Both the position numbers and the translations under genes were made by a program. Source: Tigriopus japonicus (taxonomy: Eukaryota; Arthropoda; Copepoda; Harpacticoida; Harpacticidae). From it: a stretch of DNA of 64,000 bases. The notes beneath the pieces are model-generated. The model was given only the letters and a program-made list of their open reading frames with translations, had not been told where the DNA came from and did not search any database. This document shows positions 43,420 through 53,744 of this stretch, in pieces; position 1 is the stretch's first letter, and each line of letters opens with the position of its first letter. Location: positions 2,915,519-2,979,518 of the forward strand of contig CM021315.1 of assembly GCA_010645155.1 (NCBI GenBank), written 5' to 3'.

Positions 43420-43925
43420 AAAGTGGGAAGTGCAAGTGGGAGAAGTACAAGTGGGAGTAGTACAAGTGGGAGAAGTACAAGTGGGAGAAGTACAAGTGGG
43501 AGAAATACAAGTGGGAGAAGTACAAGTGGGAGAAGTACAAGTGGGAGAAGTATAAGTGGGAGAAGTACAAGTGGGAGAAGTACACGTGAGAGAAGTTCAA
43601 GAGGGAGAAGTACAAGTGGGAGAAGTACAAGTAAGTACAAAAGGGAGAAGTACAAGTAAGTACAAGTGGGAAAAATACAAGTAAGTACAAGTGGGAGAAG
43701 TACAAGTAAGTACAAGTGGGAGAAGTACAAGTAAGTACAAGTGGGAGAAGTATAAGTAAGTACAAGTGGGAGAAGTACAAGTAAGTACAAGTGGGAGAAG
43801 TACAAGTAAGTACAAGTGGGAGAAGTACAAGTAAGTACAAGTGGGAGAAGTACACGTGAGGGAAGTACACGTGAGAGAAGTGCACGTGGGAGAAGTACAC
43901 GTGAGAGAAGTACATGTGAGAGAAG
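43420..43925 (+). repeat. Minisatellite, 15- and 25-bp units of GTGGGAGAAGTACAA
   Basis: At 43420-43660 the unit is mostly GTGGGAGAAGTACAA (15 bp). At 43660-43850 a 25-bp form with an added GTAAGTACAA dominates. Variants with ACGTGAGAG end the array. Long frames on both strands (for example repeated SGRST or LVLLP) are artefacts of the period. A related array in opposite orientation lies at 47905-48058. It is probably intronic to the C2 gene. Confidence 0.92.
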
Positions 43926-44089
43926 TACTCTGGTTCCCCAGGTTTGCCCATTTAAGTCATCAAAGGCCGTGACTACTCCATGTAACTTAATACCACAGGC
44001 CACTAGAACTAGGCAAGCGCGTGATTCGAACTAGGGATGTTGTGGGTAGTTGGCCAATGCTCAACCCCTACGCTATGACTGCTTGCCTT

Positions 44090-44990
44090 ATATTTAGAGA
44101 TTATTTAGTTACAAATTGAATTCAAATCGAATGAAAATACATTTAGCGGCTGCTGAGTTATTTGGGTTTTGATACATCGCACTTCAACTGCAGTTGGAGT
44201 GCGTTCACAGCTAATAATGCTCTAGTCAATACCATATAAAAAGGCTGTGATATTCATGCTAGTCAAGGGTAATAAAGACATGTTCTCGGGGGCTTCACCC
44301 TTCAAAACTACTTTATTTCGTGTGCATTTCACGTTATTTCAGGTTTGAATGGTACATTTTTGAACCCCAAAAAACAAAAAACGTTACAGTTACATGAAAA
44401 AATGTCTAACAGATTCATAATAAAATCTACGATTTCTTGAAAGATCATGTTCAAAATGGACGAAAATCTAAACTTGAAACATTAACAGAATTTTTCAAAA
44501 TGTCAAATCCAACTTTGAGTGCCTTTGAATTTGCAAAAGATTTTTTTCTAAAATATATCTTAAGTGCTTCTTAGGTGAGATTTTATATTATTTTGAGCTA
44601 TTTTGACAAAAACTTTAAAACTCAAAAAAGTCATTTTCTATTGCAACATTAAAAATTTATTTTAAATCTTTGGAAATTTGTGTTTTGATATAAATGTAAC
44701 GTTTTCCGGCTTTTTGAGGTCAAAAATGGACCATTCAAATCCAAATAACTCAGTTGTTCACAAATGTATCTTTAATTAATTTGAATCTATCAAGTAACTA
44801 AATGGTCTCTGAATTTGGATGAATTAGTTTATCAAGGTTTTTAGGTAAATAACTTTTTCCCTGGACCTGAACGTATGTAATACAATAAAAGTAAAGTTGT
44901 TCTGCATTGAATTGTGACTCCAAAAATGCCATGTTGTCTTTGGGTATTTCGATCCAAACGTAAAAAGCCATTCAGAACACCATGTCTCCT
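44090..44990. repeat. Dispersed repeat B, a plus copy facing a minus copy
   Basis: 44090-44160 and 44345-44640 match 3700-4190 in the same orientation. 44685-44990 matches 3530-3850 in reverse. The two halves form a large imperfect inverted arrangement around 44660. A short TIR element (44170-44345) sits inside the first half. Confidence 0.6.
44170..44345. mobile_element. Small TIR element, partial copy
   Basis: TGATACATCGCACTTCAACTG and the interior (GTGCGTTCACA, ATATTCATG, TAATAAAGA, CACGTTATTTCA) match 57553-57760, but the right terminal repeat is missing. It lies inside repeat B. Confidence 0.6.
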
Positions 44991-45080
44991 CTCTTCTTAA
45001 TCGGGCTCATTCATTGTTTAATCTTGCATGTGTGTGTTTGATTCGTGAATTGAGTGGAAAGACCAGTGAATTGGCCTTTG
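44990..45080 (+). mobile_element. LINE-A C-terminal fragment
   Basis: CTCCTCTCTTCTTAATCGGGCTCATTCATTGTTTAAT matches 6805-6842 of LINE-A copy 1. Similarity continues weakly to about 45080. Confidence 0.5.
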
Positions 45081-45749
45081 CTGTTGTCCTCTGTAAGTTG
45101 CAGTGTGAATTGCAAGTGGGAACAAAACGAGAGAGATATTTTTTTTAAATGTTATTCAATGTACGCACAAGTGGACGCAAAATAGAAGAGGTAGGTAAAG
45201 CTTCCATCAATCGTGAACATTTTATTGAGATTAGAAGGCTGCTTTACAGGGACTTCAAACACAACTCTGACCGTGTCCTCTTTTTACTTTGATTAGCCTT
45301 GCAGGATTGTTCTTGGGAACATCTTGAAGAGTAGAATTAAGTGTAAAGATAAATATTTTAGCAATGTTTATTCTCTGTTTTCTTTAGAATTTTGCAAATT
45401 TTGTCACACAATGTAAAATATTTTAAACAGTAAAAAAATTGCATCGTATTGCGGCCAAAAACTTGACTCAATGAAAGTAATGGAGTAGCTTTTCACGTCA
45501 ACCTTAAATGAATCTTGAATCGACTATTCAATCAGCTTTATTTTCCCCCAAAAAATCTAAATATTGTCATTTTCCCTGAGGAGGGATCGTTAAATGACTA
45601 GCCTCATTCTACTTTTTCTACTCATATCACTAAGGACAGGAAGTTTAGACGAATAAAGCTATCAAATTAGACCAAAAAAGAGAAATATAATTGCCTTATT
45701 AGACGAAAAAAGACAAATAAGATTGCCCAATTAAACAAAAGAAAATCAT

Positions 45750-47168
45750 TCATTCCAGATGGGCAGCATGGTTACAGAAGGCAACACTCAACCAGCACTG
45801 CAATCAATATGGCTGCAGATGAGTGGAATGAGGCTCTCCAGAGAGGTCAAAAAGCTACAGCGCTGCTGTTTGACCTCTCGGCTGCTTTTGACCTGGTGGA
45901 CAAGGACATCCTCATAGGCAAGCTGGAACACTATGGAGTGCATAGAACAGGCCTCAACTTAATCAGTGACTACATGAAGGACAGATCACAAGTGGTTCAA
46001 GTTGGACACTACCTCTCAGATCAAGGGCCAATTGAAATAGGCTCCCCCCCAAGGATCTGGACTCTCATCCCTGCTATTCCTGGCTCTAATAAGTGATCTA
46101 CCCCTTGCCTGTTCATCTGCAACAATAATCACATATGCAGATGACACAACTGCTGTGGTGAGGGGAGACTCTGAGGAAGATCTGATCAAGAATCTGGAGA
46201 AAACTGCAGAGGAAGTGGCATGCTACATGAGCAACTCCAGGCTAGTACTGAACCCAGAAAAAACTGGGCTAATCATCTTCAAGGGCAGAACCAAATCAGA
46301 AACAACAAGTCCACCAATTAAAATCCAATGCAGAGGATCCACAATCCGAGAGACTCATGACCAGACCCTACTAGGAGTCAAAATATCCAACACAGGGACA
46401 TGGAAGGACCATGTGGAGGGACTCCTCAGTGAACTGAGTTGCAGAACAGGAGTCCTCTCAAGATTGAGAGAGCACATACCCAAGAGTACCCTGCTGTCTC
46501 TCATTGATCCTCTCATCCTGGCAAAAATAAGATATGCCATGGAGGTTTACTCCGACCCCTCAACAGGATGGAGATATGGCCACAACTCAAGCAGACTTCT
46601 GCAGGAACTTCAAGTGAGAGTAAACAATGCCATCAGGACCTGCATGAGGATTCTCTAAAGGACAAAGTTCCTGTGAGGACATTACTGGAAGAAGCAAAAT
46701 TGCCAAGTGTCCTGGACATGGCTGTGAGAATAAATGCAATTGCCGCATGGAGGTTGTTTTCTCCAGGTTTGCCTTTACCCAGTGACCCTTCCAGTAGCAT
46801 CTCTATCAGCTCAGAATCAGCCATCACCCGGTCCAAAACCAGAGGCGATATCGCACACACGGGATCATCACGGCGAAGTCACGCCAAGTTCGCAAGAATA
46901 TGGAACGCGCTTCCAGAGCCCGTGAGAGCAGCCAAGACAATCTCTAGTCTGAAAAAATTAATCCATGACCATCTAGATGTAATCAAGTGCAATCTCCAGA
47001 AGCAATGTTTGGAATGATAAGTGATCCCATACCCATCCTTTCCCCCATCTAGAAATTGATGTCCCTTGTACTACACTGTATCTGTCAGAATATTGAAACT
47101 GAAAGAATCCATATCAAGAAGTCACATGACTTAGTAGCGTATTGCTATTGAAGAAATAAATATTATTA
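45750..47168 (+). mobile_element. LINE-C, 5'-truncated non-LTR retrotransposon
   Basis: It starts inside the RT (GQHGYRRQHSTSTA) and runs through the C-terminal domain to a 3' end with GAAATAAATATTATTAC. It is from the same group as LINE-B, with matching C-terminal motifs, but its nucleotide sequence is distinct. It lies within hAT-3. Confidence 0.85.
45760..47017 (+). pseudogene. LINE-C reverse transcriptase and C-terminal domain, frameshifted
   Basis: LLFDLSAAFDLVDKDILIGK (about 45866) and ITYADDTTAVV (about 46130) are RT motifs, with the catalytic YADD intact. The frame changes around 46050, just at the SPPQGSG-type turn, and again around 46630. The C-terminal part (46650-47017) includes LKDKVPVRTLLEEA and FARIWNALPEPVR, a pattern shared with LINE-B. 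Endonuclease and ORF1 are absent. Confidence 0.85.
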
Positions 47169-47904
47169 CGAACCGAAAAAGAATAAAAGTTTCCAGAAGA
47201 CGACAAAACGAAGAAAAACTTACTGAAAAGACGTAAAAAATCGAATCAATTTGACCAAAAGGCGAATGAAACTACTTACTCATAACTATGATAAAAAAGG
47301 AGACAAATTGAGTGCCCGTACAGACCAAAAAAGACGTTTAAACTGCTTCCACTAAACATACAAAATGTATCTCCTTATTGACGGAAAAATTTGTCTACTT
47401 GTGCAAAAACGGCAAAATCTAGAATATTTAAAACAGGAATAACCTAATGGGCAAGAACTATTCAGTAGTACATATGTCAAGTAAAAACAAGAGTTCAAAA
47501 ATGCCTCTTTTTAAGGAGTGTATACTGTAGAGTTATACATAAAGTCAGAAGAATTACAGATACATCAATTGTTCTCATGGCCAGAAAGCTTTTTAAACCC
47601 AACAGTAATCTTTCTATTCTGTGTCTGGCGGGCAATGCTACGAGTCAAAGTTGATTTTTAAGTGTGGATTGTTTTTTGTTGGTTCAAAACCGGAATTGAC
47701 AATCAAATTATTTCCTTGGCTGAAGCTTTGACGTTGAACTTTCTTCGAAGTTATTTTTTGCGTAGAAATTAGAACACAACGCGTAAAGAGCTTGAAAAAA
47801 GACGAATAATATGCAAATTAGACGAAAAAAAATTTCGCGACGAGTAAAGGCTCAAAAGACGAATAGTTTTTTTTTCGTTTCAAGTTCCTGTCCCTACTTA
47901 TCAT

Positions 47905-48058
47905 GCTCACTTCTCCCGCTTCCTCCTCGCACTTACTTCTACCAATTACTTCTCCTACTTACTTCTCCCACTTACTTCTCCTACTTACTTCTCCCACTTA
48001 CTTCTCCCACTTACTTCTCCCACTTACTTCTCCCACTTACTTCTCCCGCTTACTTCTC
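47905..48058 (-). repeat. Minisatellite of CTTACTTCTCCCA, 13-bp unit
   Basis: About 11 near-perfect units. The reverse complement (TGGGAGAAGTAAG) resembles the unit at 43420-43925. It directly follows the right duplication of hAT-3 and lies just past the 3' end of LINE-D, so it may have grown from a LINE tail. Confidence 0.9.
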
Positions 48059-48187
48059 CCCACCCAAAACCCCCTGTTCCCACATGGACCCCGTAAAGCT
48101 TGTTGTCGCTAATATTTTCCCGGTAGACAATGCTACATTCTCCCAGGGGAGGGAGGGTAAGAAACCAGGACCAAAAGAAAGAACTGC

Positions 48188-49191
48188 TTATACCAGGGGT
48201 TTCCACTTTCCGAAATCCCGAATCCTCACTCTATCTTTTAATCTCACTCCTCCCAGTTCTCTCAGGACGTTGTTCATGGCTTTCTGAAGCTCCTTCTGTA
48301 AGATGTTCTGTTCTTGATCCTCAGCGGTTCGGATTTTGAAAAACAAGGACAGGCAGTAACGTATTTTTGAGAGGATAAGAGATTCCACCGCCACCTTTAA
48401 GTAGGACCTTGGGATCCGAGAGAGTAAGAGTCTTAAGGTGCCAAGGCCTTTTTGGAAGTCAGATCGTTGATTTGCTAGTTGATGGGTCCATTTGAGGTCT
48501 TGTTGGACAAGAATTCCAAGGATCTTGCATACTGGAGATGCTTCCACAATTTCTTCTCCAACCAATATCGAGACATTTGGTGTGTGAGCAAAACCTTTTC
48601 CCCGAGAGATGATGAGGTTTGTTTTTGAAGGGTTTGCTTTGAGGCGGTTTTATCAACATATATCTGAATGTGCTCTCAGCAACCGACTCCAAGTTGAATC
48701 GAAGATCCTCAATGTCCTTGCCACCGACCACTACTACAGTGCCATCAGCAAAGCTGGTGTAACCGTCCCAAATTTTTTCTGGTAACCATAGTGGGAAATC
48801 TGCAACGTAGAGAAGAAAAAACAACGGTGATAGGACTGAACCCTGTGGTGATCCCATACTAATTCGCATGGGCTCGGACATTACATGGTTGCACACCACT
48901 TGCATGGTTCGGTCGTTCAAAAATGACCGAACCCATCGGATTGCCGTGGTTCCAAATCCCATCAGGCTCAGCTTCCAAATTAGGATGTCATGGTCGATAC
49001 AATCGAAAGCAGCACTTGATGATGATGATGAGGAGGAGGAGATCGACACTTAAATCGAATTGGAGGAGACTTGCGTTTCCATGACTCCTTTCGAGAGCCA
49101 TGCCGAGGTGGACTTTCCCTACCACACTCAAGCATGAGTGGGCCTTTCGGAATCCATATTGATTTTTTGGGATCAGATTTTCAGACACCAC
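48188..49191 (-). pseudogene. LINE-D reverse transcriptase, C-terminal half
   Basis: KNQYGFRKAHSCLS (about 49165) and AAFDCIDHDILIWK (about 49005) lead to MGSPQGSVLSPLFFLLYV and TSFADGTVVV (about 48765), where FADD has become FADG. A (GAT)n(GAG)n microsatellite at 49018-49042 has expanded between the conserved FDLS and AAFD. More frame breaks follow near 48650, and a C-terminal domain ends at 48188. Confidence 0.82.
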
Positions 49192-49226
49192 GTGTTCTTT
49201 TATTCTTCGATATGCTAGCCGTTATT

Positions 49227-50247
49227 TTATTTGGTCTTATCTTTTGATTTTTGAATCCACGTTTTCATGAAACGACTCTTATCATTTGCGGAATCAAACT
49301 TGACGAAAAAGGGTCGTTTTCGCATGAGGGCACTAGGGGCGTTTCGTCCCAATCGTTTAGCATAGATCATCTTAGCATCTTGTTTATTGGTATGACATAT
49401 CTCGAATATTTTTTCAATCTGCTTCAAATCCTTTACTTGGTCAGCGTCTTCTGGGATGCCGTGGACTGATATTCTTTTTCGCTCTCTCTCGCCGTGTCAT
49501 TTCCTCAACAACACTCGCCAAGGGTGGGGTTGACGGGTCCGGTTTGGCGCATTCGACCTTTTTGATACGATCCTTTAATGAGCCAATCACGGTTGTATTC
49601 TCAGCCACTGTCATTTCGCACTTCTCTCGCCTTATCTCCAATCGACTGAGGTTTGCAACAATTTTTTTGCAACCATAATTACATGCTTTACAACACATAA
49701 GATAGTCAGCCTCTCGTAGAAGTTGAATGGTTTCTGTAGGCAGTCCAAAGCATGATTCGTGAAAGCTGCGTTCGCAAACTTCACAGCTGAGATAGGCTTT
49801 CTTAGAACGTCGGTCTATGTCCTTCGCACAAGTTCCACACTCAAGTTTCATTTCATTGCTCATGATAGATTTTTTTTTGATTGTGGGTGCTAGGGTCGGA
49901 GGTTTGAGCCTCGCCCGGCCAGCGAAGCCAGCCATTACATTTTCCAAATCATTTCCGATAGGCAATCTCGTGTCCGGTATCAGATTGGTTCTCCATCTGT
50001 GGGTGTGGATTAGCGTCTAGAAGTTTCCCTGAGAGAGGTCGGGGAGGAGAATCGAACCTGGGACCTCTCTCACTACAGGAAACTGCGCTAACCACGACAC
50101 CACGTCTCCTCCCTTTTTTATTGCTGGCTCTTTCCCTTCTCCTTTGACTTTCTTGGACTTTTTTGGTGGGAGTGGAGATAAGATGGATTCCAACAGGCTT
50201 ATTGATCCTTTTGATACGTCTTTAGTGTTACTTCTTGTGACCTTCAT
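49227..50247 (-). pseudogene. LINE-D ORF1 with PHD-type zinc finger, split by a SINE
   Basis: The N-terminal piece (50247-50114) is Ser/Lys-rich with PPKKSKKVKGEGK, a likely nuclear or RNA-binding stretch. After the SINE the frame resumes (ATG at 49863) with a PHD pattern: CGTC, CEVC, H-x2-C (FHESC) and CKAC. A coiled-coil-like segment and, after a frameshift near 49480, an RRM-like part (ISVHGIPEDADQ) and basic C-terminus follow, stopping at 49227. PHD-bearing ORF1 proteins are known from some non-LTR lineages. The SINE and the frameshift inactivate it. Confidence 0.72.
49870..50113 (-). mobile_element. tRNA-derived SINE, copy 3, inside LINE-D ORF1
   Basis: Collinear with the copies at 28494 and 30720; the B box (GGTTCGATTCTCC on minus) is intact. 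The poly-A tail is the T run at 49870-49878. It separates the two halves of ORF1, with A-rich sequence on both sides as target. Confidence 0.86.
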
Positions 50248-50662
50248 TTGTCATAGTTGCACAATACTAAGCACTACTTGTCCGGAATTTTGCTGCGTGA
50301 GACTTTTCAGGCGAAGAATCTGCTAAGTCCGAAAATTCTGGGAGAGCACATAATTACACGTCTGCCTTCGAGATGATCTTTGATCGAACTCCTGTTTACC
50401 GTTACCTTTTTACCTTGTGACCTATATACCGCGTGCCAAAGTTCAGGTTGGTGACATTATTTGAAAAGATTAAAAGTTTTTTGTTCTGGAGTGAGTCTTT
50501 ACTTCTATATATGATAATGTCCACAAAACGTATTTGGATGTAATTCCTATGAATACTCAAGAGTCATTATTGTGGTCAAAAACTAACATTAATTATGGTC
50601 CTTCGTGGTGTCTCCATTTCTCGGAGCACTCCTTGAGATTTAGACCCTGAAAGTGTTATGAG

Positions 50663-51651
50663 TTGGGCTAGGGAAAAACGTTTTTACATTAAAAATATTT
50701 TTTTACATTTTTTGCCAATTTTACGTAAATATAACATTTTTATTTTATTTGACATTCTTTGGAAAATTTCAACATTTTCCTAACATTTTTTTGTACTTTT
50801 TGCTCAAAAATGTCATCCAAAACCGGTTCTGAGAGACCAATTAATCAAATGAAGGCTTGAAATTTCCCGCCAAAATTTCCCACTAAAACTGTCATTGTTC
50901 AACTTCACATTTTACAATGCCAATTGATTAAAATCTTTGGAAAGGGACAAAAAGTGCCCTTAAAGTTTCTTTTTGTCAAAAAGTTGTGAAAATGTTCAAA
51001 TCAGAAACTTTGTGACCCTTGTTTCCGTGATTATTTTACGTGGGCTGAATAGCTATGTGTAGAGTAAAGCATGTTTTAAGTTGGCACTGTTCCCATTATT
51101 TACTCAGACTTTAATATCTATTGCCTTTCAAAGGGTCTGAATGTGCTATCTGACTTAAAACATAAACTGTTTTGACGTCTAGCTTATAAAAACACCCAGC
51201 TATGTGAAGCGCAACCTCCAGTTTTTTTTAAGCTAGAGCTTTGACGGGATTATTTCCTTCAGATGTCTGGTCATACTGTCTTAAGTAGTCTTCTCAAGTC
51301 CTCCATGCATTTAGTCCTATTTCTCCCACATTTCGTTGACTTTTTTTCTCTAATTTTCAAAAAATAATTGCTCTTTTTGCTCTAAATTTCAACATTTTTT
51401 GCCCTTTTTGCCCTTTAATTCAACATTTTTTGCCCTTTTTGCCCTATATTTCAACATTTTTTGCCCTTTTTGCCCTATATTTCAACATTTTTTGCCCTTT
51501 TTGCCCCATATTTCAACATTTTTTGCCCTTTTTGCCCTATATTTCAACATTTTTCGCCCTTTTTGCCCTATATTTCAACATTTTTCGCCCTTTTTCCTAA
51601 CATAATAATGACATTTTTTGGACGTTTTTCTAACATTTTTCCCAGGCTCTA
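50663..51651. mobile_element. hAT-4, non-autonomous hAT with exact 8-bp duplication
   Basis: GTTATGAG flanks both ends (50655-50662 and 51652-51659). The termini TTGGGCTAGGGAAAAACG and CATTTTTCCCAGGCTCTA are inverse, with 5 mismatches in 18. The 989-bp interior holds no transposase; its right third is a 31-bp tandem array (51375-51600). Confidence 0.84.
51375..51600 (+). repeat. 31-bp tandem array in hAT-4
   Basis: About seven units of TTTCAACATTTTTTGCCCTT plus TTTGCCCTATA, some with CGCCC. Phe/Pro-rich frames over it are periodic artefacts. Confidence 0.9.
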
Positions 51652-51682
51652 GTTATGAGCAATGCAAAAAGCTATATTGACA

Positions 51683-52232
51683 ACAGATCTGTTCAAGATA
51701 CTTTGAAAAAGTCTCTAGATAAAGATAGTTAAAGATACTTCTCAAAAAAATTTATCTAGATAAAGATATATCAAGATACTTTCCTGAAAAAGTATCTAGA
51801 TAAAGATAGTTCAAGATAGCTTCCCGAAAAAACTATCTACGTAGATAACATACTTCAAGATACTTTTCACAAAACGCATCTATATAAGATACTTCTAGAT
51901 AGTTTTCTTCATAATGCATTATGTCAAATTATTTGTGCATTATGCATTTTGAAGAAAAGTATCTAGAAGTATCTTATCTAGATACTTCTTGGGATAATGC
52001 ATACTAAACAACGCATAATGGATGCTTTAAACTAAAAGATTGAGAGAACACATTAAATAGTAAAAGATAGTTTGCCGAAAGAAATATCTAGATAAAGATA
52101 GTTTAGGATACTTTCCCGAAAAAGTATCTTGATAAAGATACTTTAAGATACCTTACCGAAAAAAGTATCTAGATAAAGATAAAAGATAATTTATCTTTTA
52201 TCTTTTATCTAGATAAGATAATTGAACAGGTC
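51683..52232 (-). mobile_element. TATCTAGATA-type element, copy 2
   Basis: The ends CAGATCTGTTCAAGATAC and its inverse near TTGAACAGGTCTG (52220-52232) form candidate terminal repeats. Between them, units of AAAAAGTATCTAGATAAAGATA flank a central TAATGCATTATG block. It is the reverse complement of the layout at 14262-15150. Only 31 bp separate it from hAT-4. No duplication found. Confidence 0.6.
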
Positions 52233-52479
52233 TGTTGGTCTCATGTGTTGGAAATACCGTCTCGTCCCATCACTACTTTCAAACAGATTCACCCGGTATT
52301 AGGTTGGCCAGCAAGACTACAATTTGCTGGCCACCATAAAAGGAATAAAAAGATTTGCAATTAGGTTTGATTTGGCATTCTTTAAAAACTTTATGGCAAA
52401 TGTCGTCACAAATCCGGCAAAAATTGGCAAATTCTTGAACAAAATTGCAGTATTTGATCACTAATTCACGTAGAGCTCG

Positions 52480-52800
52480 TAAAAAAACGTTGAAAACTAT
52501 CCAAAAAATGTCATAAAATTGCTAGGAAAAATGGGAAAAAATGTTGCAATTTAGAGAGAAAATGTTAAAATTTAGGAGAAAAAATGCAAAATGTCAAAAT
52601 TTAGGAGAAAAAAAATGTTAAAATGTTAAAGATTAGGAGAAAACAGGCCAAAAGTGTAAAACATTAGGAAAATGGAAAACTAGGGGAAATTTTTTAGAGA
52701 AAAAGGTAAGAATGTTGAAATTTAGGGAAAAGCCAAAAGTGTTGAAATTTAGAGAAATAAAACAAAAAATATTAGATTTCTAATTCAGCAAGGAAAAAAT
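52480..52800 (-). repeat. Inverted remnant of hAT-4-like sequence
   Basis: CCAAAAAATGTCATAAAATTG and repeated GAAAATGTTAAAATTTAGG units are the reverse complement of the 51400-51645 region, diverged. Both ends are lost. Confidence 0.5.
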
Positions 52801-53744
52801 TCTTAGAGTTCGAGTTCAAATAAAAAAAATTGACAACAGGCCGCACTACCTGAGTGCTATTATTCAAAACAGTCTTTGCCACAAAGTTGAAATTTTGGTC
52901 CAATATTGCTAAACTGATTTGATGCCATAAGTTTAAAATAGTGTCATTGACAGCACTATAGTGCTGAATCTGGGCACATTCATTGTGGAAAAACTTGGGG
53001 GAAGAGTTGACATTGTCGTCATTTTGACTACCTTGTTTTCAACTAAAACTGATCAAAAGTTACGTGAAAAACAAGTATTTACGACTAATACTCAAAAGAA
53101 CTTGCCCATGTAAGGGAAGAAAGAGAAGAAGAAGCAAGTGGAAGGGTAAATATTTTTAATGTAAAAATATTATTTTCCTTGTCCTACAGATCAGGCAAAA
53201 AGGAATGCCAAGAGCTTGTCAACCCTGTTACCAACTGAAGGTCCTCTGAGCTTTGTGCCTAGAAACTGATTGCTGCTTGGTTTGTTTTTAGGTATGCAGA
53301 GCAAAGCGGCAGTTTTGAAAAAGGTCACGACTTTTCTGTCAGTGTAGGTTCTAGCAAGTAGAGCAACGTCAGTTTTAACCTCTAGACAAGTTCGTCGAGG
53401 CTTAATACTGGGCTGCACATTTCATGAAAATGCATCCAATTTCATTTTTTCCGATTTATTTGATTTTTCATTATTTCTGTTAATTTGCATTTTTGGCATT
53501 TTTTGCCGATATTTCGTCATCGACATACGAACCTCGATGTGTTCAAACACACATGCCAATGGACAAGTTACATTCATACTAAGGGTCATAGAAAAGTATT
53601 AAAATTACAAAGATATTTTATGATACTAATGAGCATCTTTGGTTAAGTACATTTCATTCTGCCTGGTCATGCTTGATTGTAAATTTGTCTTCAATTGGCG
53701 CCTTTACACTAACCTCTATCAAAAAATCAACAACATAAAAAGAA
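52801..53744. other. No supported gene
   Basis: A 75-residue minus-strand frame at 53191-53418 has no recognisable domain. The rest is AT-rich. Confidence 0.4.

Larger units (their letters stand above)
45631..47896. mobile_element. hAT-3, degenerate hAT element hosting LINE-C
   Basis: The ends TAAGGACAGGAAGTTTAGACG and the inverse of AAGTTCCTGTCCCTA match at 12 of the first 15 positions. The flanks CATATCAC and CTTATCAT agree at 6 of 8 positions, fitting an old 8-bp duplication. Outside the LINE the interior is built of AGACGAAAAAAGACAAAT-like units (45650-45745 and 47180-47300, 47810-47870). Confidence 0.55.
48060..50250 (-). mobile_element. LINE-D with PHD-finger ORF1, internally deleted
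   Basis: The minus-strand order is ORF1 (50247-49227, split by a SINE) then the RT C-terminal half (49191-48188). The whole endonuclease and the first part of the RT are missing between them. The 3' side ends near the minisatellite at 47905-48058. Confidence 0.78.

Noticed and set aside
43420..43925. CRISPR-like regular repeats
   Set aside because: Units are directly abutting without unique spacers, and the window is eukaryotic.
43386..44034. Long repetitive frames on both strands (Leu/Pro- and Ser/Gly/Arg-rich)
   Set aside because: They are generated by the 15/25-bp minisatellite; any frame stays open in such a period.
51399..51652. Phe/Pro-rich frames
   Set aside because: Artefacts of the 31-bp tandem array.
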